A stretch of 46,692 nt of DNA from Acetobacteraceae bacterium (lineage in GTDB: Bacteria > Pseudomonadota > Alphaproteobacteria > Acetobacterales > Acetobacteraceae), in the NCBI GenBank assembly GCA_003151425.1, contig PLXO01000081.1, positions 1 to 46,692 of the forward strand. Direction: 5' to 3'. Below are positions 25,552-33,181 of this stretch, one piece after another; the stretch's first letter is position 1, and every line of letters starts with the position of its first letter. The translations under genes and the position numbers were made by a program. The notes under the pieces were generated by a model. It had not been told where the DNA came from. It did no database searches and saw only the letters and a list, made by a program, of their open reading frames with translations.

Positions 25552-26439
25552 TCATTCCCGTCCCCTTTCGGCCAGGAAGAACGCCGCCAGCGCCACGATC
25601 ATCACGCATGCAAATAGGATCGTTGCCATCGCGGTTGCCTCGCCGTAGCGGGCCTCGTCGAACAGCCGGTACGCTGCGTAACTGACGAAATTGGTCAGGC
25701 CGTTGGGGCCGCCCTTGGTCATCACCACCACGACCGTAAACGTCTTCAGGAACTGGATCAGCGCGTACACCACGTTGATGGTGATCGCCGGGCGCAACTG
25801 CGGCAGTACCACGTACCACAGGCGCTGCACCGCGCTTGCGCCGTCGATCGACGCCGCCTCCAGCAACGCGCTGTCGACGATCGCGAGATTGGCCAGGAAG
25901 ATCACCACGTAGAAGCCGGCATGGTGCCACAGCTCGGCCAGCAGCACCGCCAGCAGCGCGGTGGAGGTGGACGCGATGCCGCCGAAACCCGGCAGCCCCA
26001 ACAGCGCCAGCGCGGCGTTCACGGCGCCGAAGCTCTGGTCGTACAGCCAGCGCCACACGACGTAGCCAGCGATGTCTGGCGTCACCACCGGCAGGAACAC
26101 CAGCAGCTTGGCGAGCGTGCGTGCCCGCCCGATCAGCGGCGAGTCCAGCAGCAGCGCGTACAGCAGCGCGAAGCCGACATTCGCCGCTACCGCCAGCGCG
26201 GTGTACAGCAGCGTCCGCCACAACGATGCCAGGAAGGACGGATCGCCCAGCACTGCGGCATAGTTCGCCCAGCCGACGAAGTTGGGCACCGTGGCCAGCG
26301 CGCTGGTTGAATCGGCGAACGAGACCTCGATGCCCAACGCGATCGGCCACAGCCCGAACAGCAGGGTCAGCGCCGCAAAGGGTAGGGCGAAAAGATAGAA
26401 GACCGCCTCGCGGTGCAGCCAGGGGTGCGCGGACCGCAT
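25552..26439 (-). CDS. carbohydrate ABC transporter permease (MalF/UgpA type)
   Basis: A 295-residue inner-membrane subunit of the sugar importer. It begins 'MRSAHPWLHREAVFYLFALPFAALTLLFGLWPIALGIEVSF' and carries 'VFLPVVTPDIAGYVVWRWLYD' and the EAA loop 'EAASIDGASAVQRLWYVVLPQLRPAITI'. It is separated from its partner by 88 bases and from the binding-protein gene by 128 bases that contain palindromic repeats. No MalK-type ATPase is encoded in the cluster, so the pair must use a shared ATPase from elsewhere. Confidence 0.9.
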   Translation of the reverse strand: MRSAHPWLHREAVFYLFALPFAALTLLFGLWPIALGIEVSFADSTSALATVPNFVGWANYAAVLGDPSFLASLWRTLLYTALAVAANVGFALLYALLLDSPLIGRARTLAKLLVFLPVVTPDIAGYVVWRWLYDQSFGAVNAALALLGLPGFGGIASTSTALLAVLLAELWHHAGFYVVIFLANLAIVDSALLEAASIDGASAVQRLWYVVLPQLRPAITINVVYALIQFLKTFTVVVVMTKGGPNGLTNFVSYAAYRLFDEARYGEATAMATILFACVMIVALAAFFLAERGRE

Positions 26440-26450
26440 CTAACGTCGCG

Positions 26451-26562
26451 CTGTCATTGCGAGCGCAGCGAAGCAATCCACCAGGCCGTGCGCACCCTTC
26501 TGGGGATTGCTTCGTCGCTGCGCTTCTCGCAATGACAGTCGCTGCGCTTCTCGCAATGACAG
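26451..26562. repeat. interspersed palindromic repeat between binding protein and permease genes
   Basis: The left arm 26451-26479 (ctgtcattgcgag...aagcaatcc) and the right arm 26504-26538 are inverted copies; the right arm carries two extra trinucleotides (aag, acg). A 24-base segment of the right arm (26515-26538) is repeated directly at 26539-26562. This type (tgtcattgcgag...aagcaatcc) is a common interspersed repeat in bacterial genomes by my recollection. Its place mimics the palindromes between malE and malF, which dampen downstream expression. Confidence 0.85.
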
Positions 26563-26567
26563 ATGCA

Positions 26568-27899
26568 TCAGCCCGGCTTCGCTGCCAATACCTTGGCCTC
26601 CGTCCGCATCTCCACCGCGGTCTGCTTGATGAAGGCATTCCAGTCCGACGGCGGGTTGGCGATCGCCGCCATCAGTTTCTTGTGGAACGACGCCTCGAGC
26701 TGCGGATACCAAGTGTGTACCGACTCCGGAAAATCATAGGCGATCAGGTTCCAGGTCGGCTTGGCGAATTCCTGCGACTGCGGCGGCAACGCGCTCACAT
26801 CCAGGTCCTTGCGCACCGCCGCGCCGACGACGTTCAGCGACGCCTGCTGCGCGTCCTTGCCCAGCAGGAAGGCGGCAAGCTCGGTCGCCAAGACCTTGTG
26901 CGGCGAATTGTCCGGCACAGCGACGCCGCGCATGCCGCCGATCACCACCGCGCTCTGCTTATCGGCGAAGAACTGCGGCCACGGTCCCACAACGAAGTCG
27001 CCATTCAGCGTCGCTGGCTTCACCCACTTGCCGACATTCCAGTCGCCGACGCGGAACATGCCGGCGCGGCCGCCCTCGATCACCTGGTACATCTCGTTGA
27101 ACGAGTAGTTCACCACGTCCGGCGGCACCATGTGGTAAGTGGTGAAGACCTTGAGGAACTCGGTCAGCACCTTGGCGTGCTCGGGCTCGTCGATCACAAC
27201 GTTGCCGGCGTCGTCGATCAGCGTGTTGCGCAGCCCGGCGCCGAAGGTGAACAGGTCGAGCATGTGGATCAGGTCGCGCGGATTGGCGGCCTCCAGCGCA
27301 AACGCGAAGACCCGCGCGGTGCCGCCGTCCGGATGCTCGGTCTGGAACTTGCGCCCGACGCGTAGCGTATCGTCCCAGGTGACCGGCATCTTTTCGCCCA
27401 CCTTGTCCAGCCAGCTCTTGCGCACGCCGAACGCCATCTGCACCCGTTGCACCGGCAGGATGATCATCTGCCCGGCATAGGTGGCAACGCGCAGGTCGTC
27501 GGCCGACAGGAAGTCCTTGTCGGCGATCTTCGCCAGCACCGGCTGCATGTCCATGAGCTTGTGCGTTTGTGCCGCGATGCGGATCACCCGCTCGTAGTTG
27601 TTGTAGATCAGATCGGGCGCGGTGCCCGTGTTGATAGCGCCGATGCAGCGGCCGAACCACTGGTCGGTCGGGTAGCTGATCGCACGCACTGTGACGCCGG
27701 GATGGGTCTTGGCGAACGCCTCGCCGGCGGCGGCGAACCATTTGGTGCCGTTGTCGCCCAGGTCGTGCCAGATCGTCAGCTCCTGCGCGCGCGCCGCGGT
27801 GCTGCCGAGAGGTCCAGGGCCGAGCAGCCCGGAGCCGAGCAGAAGCGTCAGCAGCGTCGGGAGCAATCCCCGCCTGGGGACCATGCGTCTGCGGAACAT
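26568..27899 (-). CDS. sugar ABC transporter extracellular solute-binding protein
   Basis: A 443-residue periplasmic receptor (solute-binding family 1). It has a signal peptide with hydrophobic core 'LLPTLLTLLLGSGLLG' and a probable cleavage after 'AARA' near residue 38. The mature start is 'QELTIWHDLGDNGTKWFAAAGEAFAKTHPGVTV', and later 'YEAFNEMYQ/VIEGGRAGMFRVGDWN'-type lobes are typical. It is the first gene of the operon and lies opposite the LacI regulator with a palindromic operator between them. The substrate is probably a glucuronide- or galactoside-type oligosaccharide, given the GH2 enzyme (inference). Confidence 0.9.
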   Translation of the reverse strand: MFRRRMVPRRGLLPTLLTLLLGSGLLGPGPLGSTAARAQELTIWHDLGDNGTKWFAAAGEAFAKTHPGVTVRAISYPTDQWFGRCIGAINTGTAPDLIYNNYERVIRIAAQTHKLMDMQPVLAKIADKDFLSADDLRVATYAGQMIILPVQRVQMAFGVRKSWLDKVGEKMPVTWDDTLRVGRKFQTEHPDGGTARVFAFALEAANPRDLIHMLDLFTFGAGLRNTLIDDAGNVVIDEPEHAKVLTEFLKVFTTYHMVPPDVVNYSFNEMYQVIEGGRAGMFRVGDWNVGKWVKPATLNGDFVVGPWPQFFADKQSAVVIGGMRGVAVPDNSPHKVLATELAAFLLGKDAQQASLNVVGAAVRKDLDVSALPPQSQEFAKPTWNLIAYDFPESVHTWYPQLEASFHKKLMAAIANPPSDWNAFIKQTAVEMRTEAKVLAAKPG

Positions 27900-27931
27900 T
27901 TCTCGTTTCTCCCGATTTGGCGGTTTGTTCA

Positions 27932-27945
27932 GGTAAACGTTTACC
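27932..27945. promoter_or_regulatory. LacI-family operator
   Basis: A perfect 14-base palindrome ggtaaacgtttacc lies 32 bases upstream of the solute-binding gene and 89 bases upstream of the regulator gene. The centre-CG form (TAAACGTTTA) is the standard site of LacI/GalR-family repressors. Its position between divergent regulator and operon indicates that the 28035 gene product represses the sugar operon and perhaps itself. Confidence 0.85.
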
Positions 27946-28034
27946 CAGCAAGATTAGAGCGCTGCTCGATGGCTTGCAAGGGTACGCAAAACAGGGCACG
28001 ACAAAACGCACATGCACATGCGGGGCGCAGCAAA

Positions 28035-29042
28035 ATGACATCGGACCCCGCCGCCTCCCTCATCCAGGTCGCCGCGCGCGCCGGCGTCTCCATCGCCACG
28101 GCTTCACGCGTCATCAACGGCATCGCCAACAGGGCCTCCGCCGCCACCGCCGCGCGCGTGCACGAGGCCGTGGCGGAGCTCGGCTACCGCCCGATCAGCG
28201 TTGGCCGCGCGCTGCGCCACGGCCGCAGCCGGCTGGTGGCACTGCTCGCGGCCAACCTCGCCAATCCGACGATGGCGGCCATCGCCGCCTCGGTGGAGGC
28301 CGCGTTGCGCCGGGAAGGCCTGATCATGGTGCTGTGCGACACGCATGAGCGCCCGAAGGTGCAGGATGAATACCTGCTGGAGATGCGCGCCCAGCTTGCC
28401 TGTGCGACCGTTCTGCTCGGCGCGGTACCCAGCCCGCAGCTCGCTGCCATGGAAGCTGCCAATGAGACATTGCTGTTCGTCAATCGCCGTAGTCCGCACG
28501 ACCCGACGCGCCCATTTGTCGGCATCGACAACATCAGCGCCGGACGCGAGGTGGCCACGTTCTTTCTGGACAGGAACATTCCGGTTGCCGGCGCGATTCA
28601 GGGATCGCTCGGCTCCTCCGCCACCGCCGATCGGCTGACCGCGTTTCGCGCCCGCCTGGCCGCCGCCGGGCAGAAGCTGGCGGACTCCCATGTCGTATCG
28701 ATTGCCGACGATCTCGACCACATGGTGATTGGCTATCGCTCCGTCGATGCGCTGCTGGCACAAACCCCCGCGCGACCCTGCGGGATCTTCTGCCTGAGCG
28801 ACCTGATCGCCTACGGCGCGCATCGCCGCCTGACCGAGCATGGTATCGCCGTGCCGGGCGAGGTCTGTCTGGTCGGTTTCGACGACAACCCGTTGAACGA
28901 TTGGGTCGCCCCTTGGCTCAGTTCGGTCCGCGTGCCCTACGCGGCGTTCGGCGCCGCTGTCGTGCAGGTGCTACGCGATCTCTGGGCTGGCGAGCCAGCG
29001 TCGGCCCGCATCCTGCCGCACGCGTTGGTGGCGCGCCCCTGA
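28035..29042 (+). CDS. LacI-family transcriptional regulator
   Basis: A 335-residue repressor. The N-terminal helix-turn-helix and hinge helix read 'LIQVAARAGVSIATASRVINGIANRASAATAARVHEAVAELGYRP', followed by a periplasmic-binding-protein-like effector domain ('LVALLAANLANPTMAAIAASVEAALRREG', 'FCLSDLIAYGAHRRLTEHGIAVPGEVCLVGFDDNP'). The ATG at 28035 gives the normal family N-terminus; the frame upstream is not coding. It is divergent from the sugar ABC/GH2 operon with a canonical operator between them, so it is very likely the local regulator, with a sugar from that operon as inducer. Confidence 0.92.
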   Translation: MTSDPAASLIQVAARAGVSIATASRVINGIANRASAATAARVHEAVAELGYRPISVGRALRHGRSRLVALLAANLANPTMAAIAASVEAALRREGLIMVLCDTHERPKVQDEYLLEMRAQLACATVLLGAVPSPQLAAMEAANETLLFVNRRSPHDPTRPFVGIDNISAGREVATFFLDRNIPVAGAIQGSLGSSATADRLTAFRARLAAAGQKLADSHVVSIADDLDHMVIGYRSVDALLAQTPARPCGIFCLSDLIAYGAHRRLTEHGIAVPGEVCLVGFDDNPLNDWVAPWLSSVRVPYAAFGAAVVQVLRDLWAGEPASARILPHALVARP

Positions 29043-29169
29043 GCGTACCGGGCGGCATCGGCGCGGACCGGCGCACACGCCGGGCGCTGTTCCGACCCTG
29101 CTCTTTCCACCCATCGCCGAATCGGCCACAACCCGCGCCTGTCATCTCGTGCGTCTTCACCTGGGGGAC
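29043..29169. other. no gene seen
   Basis: Between the regulator and the gene relic I see no coding pattern, palindrome or promoter of note. With the relics that follow, the stretch up to 29926 forms a small graveyard between two functional operons. Confidence 0.5.
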
Positions 29170-29325
29170 ACTCATTCCATACCCGTTCGTATCACCCGCC
29201 GCGGCGTGAAGTCGCCGGCGGAAAGCAAATACGACTGGGACTACTACAAGCTGGTGGAGACGACGCCGGCCGATCAGGCGTTCCGTCCATTGGCTGACGG
29301 CGGCTGCGCGCTGGTGCACAGCTAG
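29170..29325 (+). pseudogene. C-terminal remnant of an ABC transporter substrate-binding protein
   Basis: About 50 codons read 'TRRGVKSPAESKYDWDYYKL' then 'VETTPADQAFRPLADGGCAL' before a stop at 29323. This is, to my recollection, the typical last segment of branched-chain amino-acid/urea-type binding proteins ('...PWDYYKI..IPAEQAFRPL..GGCPL'). Nothing upstream continues the protein, so it is the truncated tail of a lost gene. It is not a copy of the binding protein at 39853, whose C-terminus differs. Confidence 0.6.
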
Positions 29326-29403
29326 GGCGAATCTGCGTCCGGTTAATCCCTCGGCAAGGCGATGCGCCGATGCTGCACAGTTCTTCTGCCAAGGGATACG
29401 CCG

Positions 29404-29852
29404 GTGCCGGCTGATAGTAACGATTCAACACAGAGACGCAGAGACCTCAGGGATCTCAGAGAAGAGGTGGATGAGCTTCACGCGACGCCGTGTGTGGCGC
29501 TGACTTCGCGAATCATCGAGCTGGGCATCCGGGTGCATCGCCGCCTTGGCCCGGGCCTGCTGGAGTCGATTTATGAGGAATGTCTTTGCTGGGAGCTCCG
29601 CCACAGCGGGATCGCGCATGCGCGCCAAGTGCCGTTGGCACATATGAGGATATGCGGCTCGCGGGCGCCTACCGCGCCGATGTCATCGTCGAACAGCAGG
29701 TGGTGCTGGAGATCAAGGCGATCGAGCACATTCTGCCACTGCACGAAGCACAGACGCTAACCTACGTCCGCCTGAGCGGTTGTCTGGTTGGTCTGCTGAT
29801 GAATTTCAACACCACTATGCTGAAAGATGGCCTGCGGCGCGTCGTGCGCTGA
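29404..29852 (+). pseudogene. GxxExxY family protein, frameshifted
   Basis: The first part (to about 29640) reads 'ALTSRIIELGIRVHRRLGPG' and 'LLESIYEECLCWELRHSGIA'. It contains the naming motif G-L-L-E-S-I-Y. The remainder continues in the next frame from 29643 as 'YEDMRLAGAYRADVIVEQQV' and 'VLEIKAIEHILPLHEAQTLT', through 'LMNFNTTMLKDGLRRVVR'. A small indel at 29639-29643 therefore breaks the gene. The D-(x)n-E-x-K pattern (RADVIVE...LEIKAI) resembles a PD-(D/E)XK nuclease core, and the family's function is unknown. The 5' part overlaps the left 38-bp inverted repeat, so the N-terminal residues 'TQRRRDLRDLREEV' are encoded by the repeat itself. It is bounded by that repeat and its partner at 29879. 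Confidence 0.85.
29427..29464 (+). repeat. left 38-bp inverted repeat of the GxxExxY unit
   Basis: Begins aacacagagacgcagag and ends ctcagagaag. It matches the reverse complement of 29879-29916 at 37 of 38 positions. It is itself partly repetitive (gag/cag-rich). The unit bounded by the two arms is 490 bp. No clear target-site duplication lies outside the arms. Confidence 0.92.
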
Positions 29853-29878
29853 TACTTTCGCGCGAAGCGCATTCAACA

Positions 29879-29916
29879 CTTCTCTGAGATCCCTGAGATC
29901 TCTGCGTCTCTGTGTT
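29879..29916 (-). repeat. right 38-bp inverted repeat of the GxxExxY unit
   Basis: Begins cttctctgagatccctgag and ends tctctgtgtt, 27 bases after the GxxExxY stop codon. It is the mirror partner of 29427-29464 with a single mismatch (c/t). It could form a very long stem with the left arm in RNA covering the whole small gene, or mark the ends of a mobile unit. Confidence 0.92.
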
Positions 29917-30145
29917 ATACCGATCTTGCGAGTGGCACGGACGCCTCCAGTCAATGCACACGAGTCCACCGCGGCCGACGCGAGGTCGGATTGACGGAGT
30001 CGCGACGTTGCCGTTGCCAGGGAATGTCCGGTAATGCTGCGCAGCAGGGCATGATCAGTGAGACCGATGGCGGAAGGACAGGACGGATGACCCGCATCGG
30101 TCGGTATGATCTCGCCGTTTCGCGTCCCATGATCGCGACGCCCCC

Positions 30146-31054
30146 ATGATCGACAAGCTGGAGATGCTGCTTGCCCTCGCCCGCGAGAAGCATTTCGGCC
30201 GCGCCGCCGAGGCCTGCGGCGTCACCCAGCCCACACTGTCGGCCGGCGTGAAACAGCTTGAGGAAACCCTCGGCATCTTGCTGGTCAACCGCCAGTCGCG
30301 CTTCATCGGCTTCACGCCGGAGGGGTTGCGCGTGCTGGACTGGGCGCGGCGCATCGTCGGCGACGCGCGCGCCATGCGCCAGGAGATCGGCGCGCTGAAG
30401 CGTGGTCTGGCCGGGCACCTGCGCATCGCCGCGATCCCCACCGCGCTGCCGATCGTTGCTTCGCTGACCACGCCGTTTCGCACCCGTCATCCGGAGGTCG
30501 ATTTTACCATCCTGTCGCGCAACTCGCTCGAGGTGCTGACGATGCTGGAGAATCTCGAGATCGACGCCGGTCTGACCTATCTCGACAACGAACCGCTCGG
30601 CCGGGTGCGCGCCGTCGCGCTGTACCACGAGCGCTACCGGCTGATCACCGCCGCCGACAGTCCGCTCGGCGACCGCGCCGCGGTGGGGTGGGACGAGGTT
30701 GGCCGCATTCCGCTGTGTCTGCTGACGCCGGATATGCAGAACCGCCGCATCATCGACCGGCGGCTGCGCGACGCCGGCGTGGAGCCGCGGCCGACGCTGC
30801 AGTCCAACTCCATGCTGGTGCTGTTCAGCCATGTGCGCACCGGCGCCTGGGCCAGCGTGATGCCGGCGCAGATGGCCGAGACGCTGGGCCTGACCAAACC
30901 GATCCGTGCCATCCCGATCACCGAGACCACGGCGGCCCCGCTGGTCGGCCTGGTCTATCCGCAGCGCGAGCCGATGGGGCCGCTGACGGCGGCGCTGGTG
31001 GGCGAGGCGAAGCGGCTAGGCGATGCCTGGCTGGGGCCGGCACCGCCCGATTGA
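30146..31054 (+). CDS. fdsR: LysR-family regulator, probable FdsR
   Basis: A 302-residue LysR-type regulator. The winged helix-turn-helix occupies residues 1-60 ('MLLALAREKHFGRAAEACGVTQPTLSAGVKQLEETLG'), followed by a co-inducer domain ('LRIAAIPTALPIVASLTTPFRTRHPEVDFTILSRNS'). It sits directly upstream of and codirectional with fdsGBA, the place of the formate-responsive regulator FdsR in related clusters. A perfect ATAG-N7-CTAT palindrome overlaps its stop codon. I infer that it senses formate or cofactor state and controls the fds operon. The symbol is by context. Confidence 0.85.
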   Translation: MIDKLEMLLALAREKHFGRAAEACGVTQPTLSAGVKQLEETLGILLVNRQSRFIGFTPEGLRVLDWARRIVGDARAMRQEIGALKRGLAGHLRIAAIPTALPIVASLTTPFRTRHPEVDFTILSRNSLEVLTMLENLEIDAGLTYLDNEPLGRVRAVALYHERYRLITAADSPLGDRAAVGWDEVGRIPLCLLTPDMQNRRIIDRRLRDAGVEPRPTLQSNSMLVLFSHVRTGAWASVMPAQMAETLGLTKPIRAIPITETTAAPLVGLVYPQREPMGPLTAALVGEAKRLGDAWLGPAPPD

Positions 31055-31069
31055 TAGAAATGTTCTATC
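31053..31069. promoter_or_regulatory. LysR-type box upstream of fdsG
   Basis: gatagaaatgttctatc is a perfect 17-base dyad (7-base arms, 3-base centre). It contains ATAG-N7-CTAT and the T-N11-A pattern bound by LysR-type regulators. It lies 90 bases upstream of the fdsG start and overlaps the end of the regulator gene. This is the best candidate site for local activation of the formate dehydrogenase operon. Confidence 0.7.
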
Positions 31070-31159
31070 GCGGCACGGCCCGGCTTTCTTGCATTGGCGT
31101 ACGGCTTGACCACATAAAACCCAATCTGAACTTGTCGCGATCGCAGCGGGAGGGGCGCG

Positions 31160-31630
31160 TTGGCCGGGTTCGAACCATGGAGCAAGGAACGGGGCGGGTC
31201 TATTATCGCCGCGCACGCCGGCCGCGAGGGCGCCGCGCTGCCGATTTTGCACGCGCTGCAGGCGGAGTTCGGCTGTGTGCCGAAAGATGCCATCCCGATG
31301 ATTGCAGCGGCGCTGAACATCACCCGCGCCGAGATGCACGGGATCGTCACCTTCTATCATGACTTTCGTGATCACCCGCCCGGGCGGCATGTGCTGCGCC
31401 TGTGCCGCGCGGAGGCCTGCCAGTCACTCGGCGCCGACGCCCTCGCCGCGCATACCTGCGCGCAGCTTGGCGTCGACTGGCATGGCACCACGCGGGATGG
31501 CGCGGTGACACTGGAGCCGGTGTTCTGCCTGGGCCTGTGCGCCATCGGCCCGGCGGGCATGCTGGATGGCCGTCCGCTCGGCCGGCTCGATGCGGCGCGG
31601 ATGGCGGCCGAGTTGGCGACCGCGACGTGA
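31160..31630 (+). CDS. fdsG: NAD-dependent formate dehydrogenase gamma subunit
   Basis: A 156-residue NuoE-like [2Fe-2S] subunit of the soluble Mo-containing formate dehydrogenase, passing electrons between the beta subunit and the cluster chain. The cluster ligands C82, C87, C123 and C127 lie in 'LCRAEACQSLG' and 'VFCLGLCAIGP'. The TTG start at 31160 has GGGAGGGG (31148-31155) just upstream and gives the normal length. Its stop overlaps the fdsB GTG (GTGA). Confidence 0.93.
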   Translation: MAGFEPWSKERGGSIIAAHAGREGAALPILHALQAEFGCVPKDAIPMIAAALNITRAEMHGIVTFYHDFRDHPPGRHVLRLCRAEACQSLGADALAAHTCAQLGVDWHGTTRDGAVTLEPVFCLGLCAIGPAGMLDGRPLGRLDAARMAAELATAT

Positions 31631-33171
31631 CCGCGACGGTCTATGTCCCACGCGATGCGGCCGCGCTGGCGTTGGGCGCCGATGCTGTCGCCGCGGCGCT
31701 GGTGTCGGCGTCAACCGCCGTGGGACAGACTGCGCCCGGGATCAGGATCGTGCGCACCGGCTCGCGCGGATTGTTCTGGCTGGAGCCGATGATCGAGGTG
31801 GCCACACCGGCCGGTCGTATCGCCTACGGTCCGGTTACCGCGGCCGATGTACCAGGACTGCTGGAAGCCGGAATGCTGGACGGTGGCGCGCACAAGCTGC
31901 GCCTCGGCCGGCCGGAGGAGATCCCGTTCCTCGCCCGGCAGACCCGTCTGACCTTCGCGCGCTGCGGCGTCATCGATCCGCTGTCGATCGATGATTATCG
32001 TGCGCATGGCGGTATGAAAGGGCTGGCGCGGGCGCGCGAGCTTGGCGCGGCAGCGACGATCGAGGAGGTCACGCAGTCCGGTCTGCGCGGCCGCGGCGGT
32101 GCGGGCTTTCCTACCGGCATCAAGTGGAAGACCACGGCGGACGCGCCGGGAAATCGAAAATACATCGTCTGCAACGCCGACGAGGGCGATTCCGGCACCT
32201 ACGCCGACCGCATGCTGATGGAAGGCGATCCGTTCGCTTTGGTTGAGGGCATGGCGATCGCCGGCTTCGCCGTCGGTGCAAGCAAGGGCTACGTCTACAC
32301 GCGCTCGGAATACCCGCACGCGATCGCAACATTCGACGCGGCGCTGGTGATTGCGCGGCGCGAGGGGCTGCTGGACGCGGCATTCGACATCGAACAGCGC
32401 GTCGGCGCCGGCGCCTATGTCTGCGGCGAGGAGACCTCGTTGCTGGAAAGCCTGGAGGGCAAGCGCGGCCAGGTGCGCGCCAAGCCTCCGTTGCCGGCGC
32501 ACCAGGGCCTGTTCGGTTTGCCAACGGTGGTGAACAACGTGATCAGCCTGGCCAGCGTGCCGTCGATCCTGGTCGATGGCGCGGCGCAGTACAAGGCGCT
32601 GGGGTTCGGGCGGTCGCGCGGCACGATGCCGATCCAGCTTGCCGGCAATATCAAATATGCCGGGCTGTTCGAGGCTGGGTTTGGCCTGACGCTGGGCGAG
32701 ATCGTCAACGACATCGGTGGCGGCACATTCAGTGGCCGGCCGGTGCGCGCGGTGCAGGTCGGCGGTCCGCTCGGCGCCTATTTTCCCCCGGCGCTGTTCG
32801 ACACTAAGTTTGACTACGAGGCGTTTACCGCGCGCGACGGGCTGATCGGCCACGGCGGCGTGGTGGTGTTCGACGATACGGTGGACATGGCCCGCCAGGC
32901 GCGCTTCGCCATGGAGTTCTGCGGCATCGAATCCTGCGGCAAATGCACGCCGTGCCGCATCGGCTCGGTGCGCGGGGCCGAGGTGATCGACAAGATCATG
33001 GCGGGCACCAACGTCGACGCGAACCTCGCGCTGCTGACCGACCTTTGCCACACGATGAAATTTGGCTCGCTCTGCGCGCTGGGTGGGTTCATTCCGTACC
33101 CGGTGATGAGCGCGCTGACCCATTTCCCCGAAGATTTCCGCCATCCCGTCGCGCCTCGCGCGGCGGCGTAA
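31627..33171 (+). CDS. fdsB: NAD-dependent formate dehydrogenase beta subunit
   Basis: A 514-residue NuoF-like flavoprotein that hands electrons from formate to NAD+. It has a thioredoxin-like N-terminal region, the FMN/NADH-binding 'GLRGRGGAGFPTGIKWK' and 'CNADEGDSGTYADRMLMEGDP', and 'GAGAYVCGEETSLLESLEGKRG'. The [4Fe-4S] ligands are C432, C437, C440 and C443 ('CGIESCGKCTPCRIGS') plus the cysteine in 'FGSLCALGG'. The GTG start at 31627 overlaps the fdsG stop. It is followed after 10 bases by fdsA, with AGGAG before that gene. Confidence 0.95.
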   Translation: MTATVYVPRDAAALALGADAVAAALVSASTAVGQTAPGIRIVRTGSRGLFWLEPMIEVATPAGRIAYGPVTAADVPGLLEAGMLDGGAHKLRLGRPEEIPFLARQTRLTFARCGVIDPLSIDDYRAHGGMKGLARARELGAAATIEEVTQSGLRGRGGAGFPTGIKWKTTADAPGNRKYIVCNADEGDSGTYADRMLMEGDPFALVEGMAIAGFAVGASKGYVYTRSEYPHAIATFDAALVIARREGLLDAAFDIEQRVGAGAYVCGEETSLLESLEGKRGQVRAKPPLPAHQGLFGLPTVVNNVISLASVPSILVDGAAQYKALGFGRSRGTMPIQLAGNIKYAGLFEAGFGLTLGEIVNDIGGGTFSGRPVRAVQVGGPLGAYFPPALFDTKFDYEAFTARDGLIGHGGVVVFDDTVDMARQARFAMEFCGIESCGKCTPCRIGSVRGAEVIDKIMAGTNVDANLALLTDLCHTMKFGSLCALGGFIPYPVMSALTHFPEDFRHPVAPRAAA

Positions 33172-33181
33172 GGAGACCACC

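Noticed and set aside
26515-26562. two adjacent 24-bp repeats as a mini CRISPR
   Set aside because: There are no spacers between units, no cas genes, and the repeat is part of a palindromic element.
29427-29916. target-site duplication outside the GxxExxY inverted repeats
   Set aside because: Compared the flanks (gtaacgattc versus ataccgatc); there is only partial similarity, not a convincing duplication.
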